Of a stretch of 64,000 bases of DNA, positions 51,680-60,425 are shown in pieces. The position numbers and the translations under genes are program-made. The notes beneath the pieces are model-generated. The model was not told the DNA's origin. It saw only the letters and a program-made list of their open reading frames with translations, and searched no databases. The stretch lies in the NCBI RefSeq assembly GCF_003285015.1, contig NZ_QMFB01000015.1, positions 96,768-160,767 on the forward strand, given 5' to 3'. The stretch's first letter is position 1; the number at the start of each line of letters is the position of its first letter. This DNA is from Paenibacillus contaminans (GTDB taxonomy: Bacteria > Bacillota > Bacilli > Paenibacillales > NBRC-103111).

Positions 51680-53692
51680 ATGAGAGAGAAAGAAACGCTG
51701 CCTTATCCGTTTACATGGCATGATACGCCGATAGATTTGTCCTTTGTGTTCAAGGATGAGAAACCGGCAGGCAAACGCGGCTTTCTGACCGTACAAGGAG
51801 AACGATTCGTATTCGAGGACGGTACCCCCGCCCGGTTCTGGGGGACGAATTTCAACAGCGGCGCCAATTTTCCATCCCATGAGCATAGCGAGAAAGTAGC
51901 GAAACGGCTTGCAAAGTTCGGCGTGAACATGGTCCGTTTTCATCAGATGGATGCCGAATGGTCGACGCCGAATATTTTTCAGTTTACGAAGGGCGAGAGG
52001 AAGGATCACACGCGTTGCTTGGATCCGGAGAGCTTGGATCGGCTCGACTACTTGATTTATTGTCTCAAGCAAGAAGGCATCTATATGTATATGGATTTGC
52101 TGGTGTACCGAAAATTCAAATCCGGAGACGGAGTAGAAAACGCCAGCCAATTGACGGAAGCCGCCAAACCGTATAGCAATTTCAGCCGGAAATTGATCGA
52201 GCTGCAAAAGCAATACAACGAGCAGTTGTTTACGCACTATAACCCCTACACGAAGCTGGCTTATAAAGATGACCCGTCAATCGTCATGACGGACATTACG
52301 AATGAAAATGATTTGTTTCTGCACGAGTCCAGACCCGTTGTATTGGAGCCATACCGCAGCGAGCTTGAAGGGATGTACAGGGAGTGGGCCGATCGGAAAC
52401 GAATGGATGTTCCGGCCGGAGAAAAGGTCAACTTTGCCTGCAAGCCCGATGAGACGATGACCGCTTTCTTGAGCGAGGTTCAAACTTCGTATTATGTGGA
52501 GATGATCGATCATTTGCGTGCCATCGGCGTAAAAATTCCGATTGCCGGAACGAATTGGCCGCTCAATGCCGCTTTGCTGCAATGTCAAACGCCGACCGAT
52601 TTCACCGACAACCATGCTTACTGGTGGTTAGGGGATCAAAGCTCGATCGACAATCGTCCCATGACCGCCTACAAATCCAATATGCTGCCAATGATCGGGT
52701 TTATGAAGCTGCCGGACAAACCTATGTTCATATCGGAATGGGAAAGCCCGTGGCCGAACGAATGGCGGGCGGAAACGCCTTTGCTGCTGGCGGCGGCCGG
52801 CGCATTTCAAGGCTGGTCGGGTTACGCCATCCATACTTACCGGTATACGACTTCCCATCAGGACGATCGTATAGGACGGAATATCGCTCTGAACGGCATT
52901 ACTTACCGCGGGATTTTCGACACGTTCAACGACCCTGCCAAATTCGGATTATTTTATCATGCTGCGTTAATCTTGCGGCGGGGCGATGTCAAAGAAGGGG
53001 AGCAGCGGATCAAGGTCAAGCTTCCCGAATTAAACAGCACCGGACCGGACGATTCGATCAGCTTTTTTATGTGCCGCGTGCCTGCTACCGATCTTCTTGC
53101 GGAACGCCATAAATATGCGATCGAGCTTCCGGGACCCCGGACGGCGAAAAACGGTGAAGACGATATCGTGATTCCCATCGATACCGAGCTCGTGGATGCA
53201 GGGAAAGGCGAGGTACTGTCCGACACCGGAGAAATGTACCGGAGCTGGGTCAAGCGGTATGGCTGGATAAACGCTCCGAGGACAAAAGCGGTTTACGGCT
53301 TCATCGGCCAAGCCGGCTTGATCGAGCTTTCCGGCATGTCGATCGAGGCGGAGACCGATTTTGCAACGATTGCAATCAGCTCGCTAACGGACGATCCGCT
53401 CGCAAGTTCGGATAATATGCTGCTTACCGCAATCGGACGCGCAGACAATACCGAAGCAGTCTATAACGAAGATCACACTGCAGAGCTTAAGCCCGGACGA
53501 CCTCCGGTACTGGTTGAAGTCATTCGCGCGAAAATACGGCTGAAAACCGAACAATCGGACGTTCGCGTTTGGTCTGTCAATCCGGAAGGATTTTTTACCG
53601 GCGCAGTACCGTCCGAATGGAAAGACGGCGTACTGTCTTTCGAAATAGGCCATACCTATCCTTCGATGTATTATTTGATCCAAAAAAACTAG
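51680..53692 (+). CDS. GH5-like (clan A) glycoside hydrolase
   Basis: 670 residues. ATG 51680 preferred (GAGGAAAG about 11 bases before); ATG 51668 abuts that RBS. TIM barrel with ARFWGTNFNSGANFP, GVNMVRFHQMDAEWSTP, IVMTDITNENDLFL (acid/base Glu after Asn) and PMFISEWESPWP (nucleophile Glu). A beta-rich C-terminus follows. No signal peptide, so it probably cleaves imported oligosaccharides. The two Glu positions and their spacing are those of GH5-like enzymes; the substrate is not readable. Confidence 0.8.
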   Translation: MREKETLPYPFTWHDTPIDLSFVFKDEKPAGKRGFLTVQGERFVFEDGTPARFWGTNFNSGANFPSHEHSEKVAKRLAKFGVNMVRFHQMDAEWSTPNIFQFTKGERKDHTRCLDPESLDRLDYLIYCLKQEGIYMYMDLLVYRKFKSGDGVENASQLTEAAKPYSNFSRKLIELQKQYNEQLFTHYNPYTKLAYKDDPSIVMTDITNENDLFLHESRPVVLEPYRSELEGMYREWADRKRMDVPAGEKVNFACKPDETMTAFLSEVQTSYYVEMIDHLRAIGVKIPIAGTNWPLNAALLQCQTPTDFTDNHAYWWLGDQSSIDNRPMTAYKSNMLPMIGFMKLPDKPMFISEWESPWPNEWRAETPLLLAAAGAFQGWSGYAIHTYRYTTSHQDDRIGRNIALNGITYRGIFDTFNDPAKFGLFYHAALILRRGDVKEGEQRIKVKLPELNSTGPDDSISFFMCRVPATDLLAERHKYAIELPGPRTAKNGEDDIVIPIDTELVDAGKGEVLSDTGEMYRSWVKRYGWINAPRTKAVYGFIGQAGLIELSGMSIEAETDFATIAISSLTDDPLASSDNMLLTAIGRADNTEAVYNEDHTAELKPGRPPVLVEVIRAKIRLKTEQSDVRVWSVNPEGFFTGAVPSEWKDGVLSFEIGHTYPSMYYLIQKN

Positions 53693-53734
53693 TCGTTTGC
53701 TCAAATAACGGTAAAAGATAGGGAGTCGGCGCAT

Positions 53735-54511
53735 ATGGCGAATGATAATCTAGCCGATAAGACGGTTTTCATTACGGGAGCGGGCTCCGGTATCGGAGAA
53801 GCGGCCGCGCTTCTTTTTGCCAAACGCGGCGCCCGAATTGTCGTTCTCGATATTGAAGGCAATCGTGCGGAAGCGGTAGCTGAGGAGATTCGCAAACAAG
53901 GCGGGGAGTGCACGGCAATCGCTGCGGATGTCGGAAACGAATCGGATATGAAGCAGGCGATCGGCGAAACGGTATCCCGTTTCGGCTCGCTTGATGTTTT
54001 GATTAACAATGCAGCCTCACAAATTATGGGGCCGCTGCATGAATGCACGGAGGAACAATTCGACCGCATGATGCAAGTGAATGTCAAAGGCGTATTTTTC
54101 GGCTGCAAGTACGCCTTGCCCGTTATGATGAGCAGGCGCAGCGGCGTCGTTCTATCGGTCAGCTCGGTTCTGGGCGTCGTCGGCGATCCCGACTTGAGCG
54201 TGTACGGCGCAACCAAGGGGGCGATTATCGCGCTCACCAAATCGCTTGCGGTTGCCTACGGGCCATATGGCATCCGTGCGAATTGTCTATGTCCCGGCGA
54301 TGTCAATACGCCGATGGTCAAGCGGTTTTTCGATTATCAGTCCGATCCGGAACAAGCGAGAGACCAGGTCAATCGGCACTACCCTCTGCGGCGTATAGCC
54401 GAACCGGAAGAGATCGCTTCGGCGCTTGCTTTTCTCGCTTCGTCAGACGCGTCGTTCATTTCCGGAAGCTCGATGTTTGTCGACGGCGGACTTACTTCGG
54501 AAGTTTATTGA
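53735..54511 (+). CDS. Short-chain dehydrogenase/reductase
   Basis: 258 residues. TGAGSGIG, NNAA, catalytic Ser in SVSSVLG and YGATKGA; ending MFVDGGLTSEVY. It follows a GH5-like hydrolase in the same operon direction and could oxidise a released sugar, as SDRs do in inositol or rhamnose pathways. RBS AGGGAGTCGG. Confidence 0.92.
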   Translation: MANDNLADKTVFITGAGSGIGEAAALLFAKRGARIVVLDIEGNRAEAVAEEIRKQGGECTAIAADVGNESDMKQAIGETVSRFGSLDVLINNAASQIMGPLHECTEEQFDRMMQVNVKGVFFGCKYALPVMMSRRSGVVLSVSSVLGVVGDPDLSVYGATKGAIIALTKSLAVAYGPYGIRANCLCPGDVNTPMVKRFFDYQSDPEQARDQVNRHYPLRRIAEPEEIASALAFLASSDASFISGSSMFVDGGLTSEVY

Positions 54512-54541
54512 AACGGATATAAGGAAAGAGAGGCATCATGT

Positions 54542-55966
54542 ATGGAATCGATTAAAATAGGCTGGGGCATGAGAAGCATTACGCCCGATAAGCCCGTTTT
54601 GTTAGCCGGGCAATTTCACGACCGGATCGCCGACCGCGTTCGGGACCCGGTAATGGTTACAGCAATGGCTATAGAAGGGGCTGATGGCGAACAGGCGGTG
54701 ATGGTCAGCTGCGATTTGGTAGGTATCGAAGACCATATACTGGAAGGCGTCCGCGCAAGGTTGAGAAACGACATTCCCGAACTGGATTCGGACCTAGTTA
54801 TTTTGAACGTCACTCATACCCATACCGCTCCTACTCTAAAGGGCTTTATCGAAAGCAGAGTAAGACCGTTTTTGACATGCCCCAGAGAGTATCCGGGTAT
54901 TATGACGCCGGACGAATATTCGGATTTGGTCATCGGACGGATCGTCGAAGCCGTTAAGGAAGCATGGCTGGGACGCAGGCAGGGAGGGCTGAGCTGGGGG
55001 GAGGGCTACGCGGCGATCGGCCATAATCGCATGGTGTTGTATCATGACGGAATGGCGAAAATGTACGGGAATGTCGATTCGATCTTTTTTAAAGGCTTCG
55101 GCGGCCCGGAGGATCATCGCGTAGAGATGATGTTTACTTGGGACCAAAACATAGAGCTCACGGGCATCATTGTCAATATGGCTTGTCCTGCCCAAATCAT
55201 TGAGCACGAAAGCTTCATTTCTGCGGATTATATAAGCGAAGTGAGGGAGCTGGTCAAACAAAAGTGGGGACCGAGCGTCCATGTACTGGGAACGATCGGT
55301 GCGTCCGGAGATTTGGCACCCCGGGATCTTATGCGGAACAAGGCCCACGGAAAATTGGAGGGCGACGAGGAGCTCCGTGCGGCTGCAACAAGCTTGGTAA
55401 GGGCGATGGAAGCGGGACTGGAAACGACAGGCCGGACAATCGATACGAATCCCGTACTCAAGCATCGGGTCAGGAACGTTAGCTTACCTTTGCGCCGCGT
55501 AGAGAAAGAGGAAACGGAACGGGCAATAAGTCAGTGGGAAGCATTCCGGAATGCTAAAGAATCACAGGAAGATGACCTCGTTTACTTCGAATCGCTCGGT
55601 TTTGCTCGTCAGATGGAAATTTTCAACGATTGGGCCGTGCAAAATCATTACCACCGGCTCCGTCAACATGCTTTTTATCAAATGGAATTGCATGTGCTCA
55701 GAATAGGGGATTCGGCTCTTGTTACAAATCCTTTCGAATTGTATACGGAATACGGACTTCAGATCAAAGCGAGAAGCGCTGCGAAGCAAACGTTCATTTC
55801 ACAGCTGACATGCGGAAGCGGCGGTTATTTGCCTACTGCAAGCGCGATTGCAAGCGGGGGCTACGGAACTCAGCTGTTAAGCGGGGCGGTCGGGGACGAA
55901 GGCGGCAGGCTGCTGGTCGAACATACGCTGGAAGCCATTCAATCCGTCTGGCAAGATCCTGCTTAA
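54542..55966 (+). CDS. Neutral/alkaline ceramidase-like protein
   Basis: 474 residues. N-terminal GWGMRSITPDKPVLLAGQ, VSCDLVGI and NVTHTHTAP match the first domain of neutral ceramidase-type proteins (metal-binding His in the THTHT block). Absence of a signal peptide and the surrounding sugar genes make a lipid substrate unlikely here; such proteins occur in sugar clusters of Paenibacillus and Planctomycetes with unknown activity. Last gene of the operon; strong terminator after it. Confidence 0.78.
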   Translation: MESIKIGWGMRSITPDKPVLLAGQFHDRIADRVRDPVMVTAMAIEGADGEQAVMVSCDLVGIEDHILEGVRARLRNDIPELDSDLVILNVTHTHTAPTLKGFIESRVRPFLTCPREYPGIMTPDEYSDLVIGRIVEAVKEAWLGRRQGGLSWGEGYAAIGHNRMVLYHDGMAKMYGNVDSIFFKGFGGPEDHRVEMMFTWDQNIELTGIIVNMACPAQIIEHESFISADYISEVRELVKQKWGPSVHVLGTIGASGDLAPRDLMRNKAHGKLEGDEELRAAATSLVRAMEAGLETTGRTIDTNPVLKHRVRNVSLPLRRVEKEETERAISQWEAFRNAKESQEDDLVYFESLGFARQMEIFNDWAVQNHYHRLRQHAFYQMELHVLRIGDSALVTNPFELYTEYGLQIKARSAAKQTFISQLTCGSGGYLPTASAIASGGYGTQLLSGAVGDEGGRLLVEHTLEAIQSVWQDPA

Positions 55967-55997
55967 TCGGATCTATGTGCTCCACCCAAATAATGAG

Positions 55998-56022
55998 AAC
56001 GGCTGCCGCTGGCAGCCGTTTT
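55998..56022 (+). terminator. Terminator of the carbohydrate operon
   Basis: AACGGCTGCC (55998-56007), three-base loop, GGCAGCCGTT (56011-56020), then TT. Thirty bases after the ceramidase-like stop. Confidence 0.88.
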
Positions 56023-56214
56023 GGCGTTATCGGGAGAAAGCTGATTTGACTCAAAAATATGTCCTTCAAATAAAGCGTCGCACCGGCAGAGTTCCATGAT
56101 GACGGGCTTGTTTGCGGAACCGCCTGATAGGCGGATGCATAAGATGAACAAATGCCGTCCGTCAACGGCGCGTCGTTGGCCGGCGGAAATATGGCTGCAA
56201 GAGGGGAATGAAGG

Positions 56215-56667
56215 ATGAGAAAGCATGCATGGAAGGGCTGCTTGGCTGCATTGCTTGCGGTGATGCTGATCGTTTCGGCCTGCGGCAAAAAAGAAGAGAC
56301 GACCAAGGTGCGGATCGGGGAAGTGACGCGTTCGATCTTTTATGCGCCGGAATATGCGGCGATTGCCAAAGGTTTTTTCAAGGACGAAGGGCTTGAAATC
56401 GAGCTGACGACGACGGCAGGCGGCGACAAAACGATGACGGCGCTCCTGTCGAACGCGATCGATGTCGCGCTTGTCGGATCGGAAACGTCGATCTATGTTT
56501 ACCAGCAAGGCTCCGACGATCCCGTAATCAATTTCGCTCAGCTGACGCAGACGGACGGCACGTTCCTCGTGGCGAAGAACAAAATCCCGAATTTTGATTG
56601 GAAGCAGCTGAAGGGTGTCACCTTCCTCGGCCATCGTAAAACTATGTTAGTGATACCTTGTGAATAA
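56215..56667 (+). pseudogene. ABC substrate-binding lipoprotein gene truncated by the mobile element
   Basis: Lipobox VSAC (Cys23), then TKVRIGEVTRSIFYAPEYAAIAKGFFKDEGLEIE and TTAGGDKTMTALLSNAIDVALVGSETSIY, the NMT1/SsuA-type binding pattern. The homology ends abruptly at LKGVTFLGHRK (about 56640); family members continue another 190 residues with GMPQM-like sequence. The remaining TMLVIPCE comes from the element. So the gene is cut at the attachment site next to a serine recombinase gene. RBS GAGGGGAATGAAGG. Confidence 0.85.
56625..56660. other. Left attachment junction (attL) of the element, approximate
   Basis: Placed where the binding-protein homology stops (after codons for GHRK, about 56640) and 15-35 bases before the recombinase stop. 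The exact core cannot be told without the right junction. Confidence 0.6.
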
Positions 56668-56673
56668 AGGGCA

Positions 56674-58125
56674 TTAGCTGAAAATTCGGTATTTGATATC
56701 TATATGCGATCCGTTTGTCACATCTATGCTTTGGACAGAGAGTCTTATTGCGTTCTTAATTAATGCGCGATTCTGGGAAACTAAATCATCCTTTAGATCA
56801 TCGACCAAAGAAACAAATTTCCCGATCATTCGAGCGGAGTTGTTATCCTCAATTTGTTTTAACTGCGTTAGGATTTCATTACGTTCCTTGTCAATCCGCT
56901 TACTTGCAATTTTAAAGTCATCCTTGTTTATAGCTTCATCTTCGTACAGCTCGATCTGCCGCTGCATCTTATTGTCGAGCTTTTTCAGTCTGTCGTTTAA
57001 TCCCTTCACATCTACTGTAGTGTCTAATTGTTCGTTTTTATCTTCAAAAGCTTGCGCACCTAGAGAAAAATGAATTTCTTGGACATTGATAAGCGACTGA
57101 ATCACCTTATCTTCGAATTCATCGCGTTCAATATAGTGATGGAAACATTCAGCCTTTTTCATGTAGCCAGAACAAACGTAATGGTAGTAAACTTTTCCGC
57201 TCGGTTTGCTTCTTGCTCGACCAATCATTTTTCTGCCGCAATGAGTGCAATATACAAGACCAGATAGCAACCATTTTTCATTATCCGCTTGTCTATGTCC
57301 CGTTGACCTTGCATTCATTGCTAACTGCACCTTATCGAACAAATCTTTTTCAAGTATTGGTTCGTGGTGATTTTCAACAATAATCCATTCTGCTTTCGGG
57401 CGAATAAGTTCTTTCCCCTTGTGTACATATCTCCTGTTATATACAAACATTCCCGCAAGAGTCTCCCGCCTCAAAAGTTTGTTAATTGCCTCAGCGGTGA
57501 ATGGATTACCTTCTTTTGTTTTAACGCCTTTTATCGCTTGCATAATCCGACGTGCACCCATACCTTGAAGGATGTAGTCAGCCATATTTCTGACTACTGC
57601 AGCTTCATCCTCATTGATTACATATTTACCATTTTCGATATTATATCCAAAACAAGGGCGAGAAACTGCTTTTTCACCTTTTGCCACAATCGATTTCATG
57701 TTTTCTTTTACCCTTTCACGGATTCGTTCACGCTCAAATTCTGCAAAAGCACCTAGAATTTGAAGTACCATACGACCAGCAGGCGTTGATGTGTCGAAGC
57801 TTTCACTGGCTGATGCATAACCACATTGATACGAACTAAGCTCATCCACTATTGTCAGCAGGTCGAGTAAGTTTCGGCAAAGACGGTCTATCTTCGTGGT
57901 AACGATCATGTTGAATTCTTTTTTTCGTACCCTAGACAACATTTCCTGAAGATGAGGTCTGTTGGTATCCTTTGCGGAATATCCGTCATCGGGAAACAAT
58001 ACGACATCTTCCCATCCCATTGCTTTGCAATAAGCGCGGAGACGTTCTTCCTGCTCGGCAAGTGAATTTCCTTTAGTGGCTTGTTCATCTGTGCTGACGC
58101 GTATATAAATAGCTACTTTATTCAT
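56674..58125 (-). CDS. Large serine recombinase
   Basis: 483 residues from ATG 58125 (AAGGAGGAGG upstream). Catalytic Ser11 in IYIRVSTDEQ, resolvase domain with TTKIDRLCRNLLDLL and FAEFERERIRERVKENM. The recombinase domain follows, then a zinc ribbon (CTHCGRKM...C....C) and a coiled coil, as in phage TP901/phiC31-like integrases. It inserts and excises the element at the att site just beyond its stop. Its ATG overlaps the end of the XRE gene (ATGAATAA). Confidence 0.95.
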   Translation of the reverse strand: MNKVAIYIRVSTDEQATKGNSLAEQEERLRAYCKAMGWEDVVLFPDDGYSAKDTNRPHLQEMLSRVRKKEFNMIVTTKIDRLCRNLLDLLTIVDELSSYQCGYASASESFDTSTPAGRMVLQILGAFAEFERERIRERVKENMKSIVAKGEKAVSRPCFGYNIENGKYVINEDEAAVVRNMADYILQGMGARRIMQAIKGVKTKEGNPFTAEAINKLLRRETLAGMFVYNRRYVHKGKELIRPKAEWIIVENHHEPILEKDLFDKVQLAMNARSTGHRQADNEKWLLSGLVYCTHCGRKMIGRARSKPSGKVYYHYVCSGYMKKAECFHHYIERDEFEDKVIQSLINVQEIHFSLGAQAFEDKNEQLDTTVDVKGLNDRLKKLDNKMQRQIELYEDEAINKDDFKIASKRIDKERNEILTQLKQIEDNNSARMIGKFVSLVDDLKDDLVSQNRALIKNAIRLSVQSIDVTNGSHIDIKYRIFS

Positions 58126-58336
58126 CTGATACCTCCTCCTTTTTATGCTCAATCACATCATTCGGCTGACAATTAAATAACGTGCAGATTTTATCGATTA
58201 CCTCAAGTGATACATATTCGTCTTTACCCAGTTTTGCAAGAGTCGCAGTAGATAGGCCGAGTTTCTCCCGCAATTGGGTTTTTGTCATATCGTTTTCAAC
58301 GAGTAAATGCCACAAAGGTTTATAAGTAAATGCCAT
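58118..58336 (-). CDS. Small XRE/Cro-C1-type regulator
   Basis: 72 residues from ATG 58336 (AAAGGAG ten bases upstream). One helix-turn-helix: MTKTQLREKLGLSTATLAKLGKDEYVSLEVIDKICTLFNC, the YozG/YdaS-like form in which the second helix is LSTATLAKL. Transcribed ahead of and overlapping the recombinase gene, so it probably controls excision or the divergent genes at 58480 and later. Confidence 0.88.
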   Translation of the reverse strand: MAFTYKPLWHLLVENDMTKTQLREKLGLSTATLAKLGKDEYVSLEVIDKICTLFNCQPNDVIEHKKEEVSDE

Positions 58337-58442
58337 AGGGGACATTCTCCTTTCGTAAATATTATGTTCCTATTATAAACTTTATATTTAGAAAAGCAAA
58401 TATTTTATTTACAAAAGGTTTTATTTAGTGTATATTATATTT

Positions 58443-58465
58443 AGGAAGTTAAATAACAACTTCCT
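58443..58465. promoter_or_regulatory. 8-bp perfect inverted repeat in the divergent region
   Basis: AGGAAGTT (58443-58450) and AACTTCCT (58458-58465) with a seven-base spacer, between the XRE gene and the + strand small genes. Probable operator of the XRE protein. Confidence 0.55.
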
Positions 58466-58479
58466 GAAAGGGTGAGAAG

Positions 58480-58611
58480 ATGAAAGATTGGGTAGGACTT
58501 CTTACGGCGGTCATTCAACTGGTAACAGCAGTCATCCTCTACAGACTGGCCGTTCGTGAGAAAAACAAAAAAGGAACCAAAAAACGCAGCCCCCGAGGCA
58601 AACGTAAATAG
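58480..58611 (+). CDS. 43-aa single-helix membrane protein
   Basis: AAAGGGTGAGAAG precedes the ATG. MKDWVGLLTAVIQLVTAVILYRLAV spans the membrane once, followed by a basic tail (REKNKKGTKKRSPRGKRK). Typical of phage/ICE small membrane proteins; function not known. First gene of the + strand run of the element. Confidence 0.55.
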   Translation: MKDWVGLLTAVIQLVTAVILYRLAVREKNKKGTKKRSPRGKRK

Positions 58612-58699
58612 GTTCCCACGAGAAGGTCGGACTCGACCCGGCCTTCTCACCCCAATCTTATCATATAAGCACTACAAAATAAAACAGGAGGCGATCGGT

Positions 58700-58783
58700 A
58701 TGGGCACTGCAACATTGATTATCAGCATTGCGGCATTGGTTATTTCGGTGGCGGCTCTGATTCGAACGATTTGGAATAAATAA
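58700..58783 (+). CDS. 27-aa hydrophobic peptide
   Basis: AGGAGGCGATCGGT sits before the ATG. MGTATLIISIAALVISVAAL is one membrane helix, then IRTIWNK. Length and composition fit type I toxin-like or small accessory membrane peptides. Its stop overlaps the next ORF. Confidence 0.5.
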   Translation: MGTATLIISIAALVISVAALIRTIWNK

Positions 58784-58803
58784 TGCGGGAGGAGAACGCC
58801 AAT

Positions 58804-58989
58804 ATGAACATATCTGATATTGAACAAGCCATCGGCCGGGAACTGACGGATTCGGAACGCAAAACCATTGAATGGTTAAACGGCTGGGAACGTGAGACAA
58901 AATTGAATTTCATGGCGATCGTGCGGGCTGCAAAAGAGAATGGTTTTATTCAAGGTGTGCGATTTAAATATAGCGTCGGCGGACGGTAA
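58804..58989 (+). CDS. Small helical protein, 61 aa
   Basis: ATG 58804, with GGGAGGAG about 11 bases upstream. Soluble; predicted helices NISDIEQAIGRELTDSERKTIEWLN and FMAIVRAAKENGFI. Not recognised. In the element's small-gene run. Confidence 0.5.
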   Translation: MNISDIEQAIGRELTDSERKTIEWLNGWERETKLNFMAIVRAAKENGFIQGVRFKYSVGGR

Positions 58990-59008
58990 ACGCGAGGAGG
59001 AATGCGGG

Positions 59009-59194
59009 ATGGAAGTCAAAGCAGGAATGCATGTATGGTCGACTGTGTTCGAGTGCAATGTGGATGTAGTTAGGGTTTTCAAAAATACCGCGACAATCAG
59101 GACTTGGGGCGGTTGGCTCATGGCTGGAAAGACCATGACATTTAGAGGTCAAGCGATTGATACGCTCCAACCTCGTCGTCAACGTGCGGCATAG
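59009..59194 (+). CDS. Small beta-rich protein, 61 aa
   Basis: ATG 59009 with GAGGAGG eight bases before. VKAGMHVWSTVFECNVDVVRVFKNTATIRTWGG reads as alternating beta strands, perhaps an SH3-like barrel. Unknown function. Confidence 0.5.
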   Translation: MEVKAGMHVWSTVFECNVDVVRVFKNTATIRTWGGWLMAGKTMTFRGQAIDTLQPRRQRAA

Positions 59195-59348
59195 GCAAGG
59201 GAAAATACACAATCCGCCTGACGAGGCCCGCTAGGGAACGGCCCGAAACCTACCGGCACATTGCCGGGATGGTCGCGGATATCCGCTATGAGATGGTGAA
59301 CGTTGGCCCTTTCGTAGATACTTATTCAGACAGCGTCTCTGTAATCGA

Positions 59349-59376
59349 ACGAGGCCACCTGTGGCAGCCTCGTGTT
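59349..59376 (+). terminator. Terminator-like hairpin
   Basis: ACGAGGC (59349-59355) pairs with GCCTCGT (59367-59373), followed by GTTTG. The 59195-59436 region otherwise holds only a weak 55-codon frame without a convincing RBS. Confidence 0.62.
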
Positions 59377-59436
59377 TGTATATTGAATTCAAGAACCCGA
59401 TTGCGGTATATGGTTTCTTTTGTTGCAGGTAAGTAA

Positions 59437-60168
59437 TTATCTAATTTGTGGGTTCCCAAAAACTGCTCCTGAACTCACTCCAAGGAAAACAATCTTTATT
59501 TGATTTACACCCGACAAATCAACATCCACTTTAGCAATATCACCAGGAAGGGTGGGTTTGCTCCGATATATTTCCTTGCCATCACCGTAAATTACTAAAG
59601 TATTCCCTTCTTTTGAATCTTTATATATATCGTCAATGCTAAAATCACCAGTAAGTTTCTTGTACTGAGAATTTAAATTATAAACGAAGTTAACGCCGTC
59701 GTTCCCCCCGAGAAAATTAGGCGTATAATCAAAGGCGATTCCAGTGTCATATTGCTTTCCTGCTAGAGTGAAAGGTTTTTGGTTATTCCATTGATTGATA
59801 TGAACATTGCTCATGGAGAAACTAACTCGCGCGTAATTCAAAGATGTTAAGGGGACACTTGTCCCATCGGTTCTTTGTCCGATAATTATGCTATTCGTTT
59901 TGCCATCCCAATCTACAGGTTTATTTAATGCTGATGCTACAGCACGAACTGGAAGGTAGGTCGTACCATCATAAATAAATGGTTCTACAACATTCCCCTC
60001 TGAATCCCTAGGTGTAACAGTAGTGCCGTCAACAACAATTTTGATATTATTATATACAGCAGTTATTCCTTTCGTTACTGGATCAGCAAAAGCGGCAGTT
60101 CCGGACACGATTAAACTAGTTGTAGCAACTCCCATAATAAAACCTTTGACTTTTTCTTTTGAAATCAT
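59437..60168 (-). CDS. Secreted stalk-domain protein with NPCBM/NEW2-like domain
   Basis: 243 residues. Signal peptide (MISKEKVKGFIMGVATTSLIVSGTAAFA), a copper-amine-oxidase-like stalk domain (NIKIVVDGTTVTPRD, PFIYDGTTYLPVRAVASALNKPVDWDG), then an NPCBM-like carbohydrate-binding domain (INQWNNQKPFTLAGKQYDTGIAF). Surface-associated glycan-binding protein. RBS GGAGGTAG. Cargo gene of the element. Confidence 0.85.
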   Translation of the reverse strand: MISKEKVKGFIMGVATTSLIVSGTAAFADPVTKGITAVYNNIKIVVDGTTVTPRDSEGNVVEPFIYDGTTYLPVRAVASALNKPVDWDGKTNSIIIGQRTDGTSVPLTSLNYARVSFSMSNVHINQWNNQKPFTLAGKQYDTGIAFDYTPNFLGGNDGVNFVYNLNSQYKKLTGDFSIDDIYKDSKEGNTLVIYGDGKEIYRSKPTLPGDIAKVDVDLSGVNQIKIVFLGVSSGAVFGNPQIR

Positions 60169-60377
60169 AAAACAACTACCTCCAAAATCATGATGTATTT
60201 TATTTCATGTCCTCTTTCGCCATAAAGCATGCAAAACCCTTCCATAATTCGACAAGTTTATATCATTAATTTCAAAAGGTGGTGCATTGTCAAGTGACAG
60301 GGATTTACTTCCAGTTTAAAAATTGGTTGGTAAGCAGTTCACTATCGGGATGATCAAGGATATTCCAGTAAATCCCG

Positions 60378-60418
60378 CCTCTACACGTTATAGCCACGCG
60401 CTATAATTGACGTAGAGG
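60378..60418 (+). promoter_or_regulatory. Nested hairpin that covers the ligase RBS
   Basis: Outer stem CCTCTAC/GTAGAGG (60378-60384, 60412-60418), inner stem TTATAGC/GCTATAA (60388-60394, 60400-60406). The 3' arm of the outer stem contains AGAGG, the RBS of the ligase gene, so the fold would hide it. Confidence 0.55.
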
Positions 60419-60425
60419 TGTTTTT

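Noticed and set aside
56023..56214. TPP or cobalamin riboswitch before the truncated binding-protein gene
   Set aside because: The core motifs are missing; only a small CCGCC/GGCGG hairpin was seen.
59195..59436. 55-codon plus-strand frame after the small-gene run (ATG near 59270)
   Set aside because: No RBS at usual distance and a terminator hairpin lies inside it; probably not translated.
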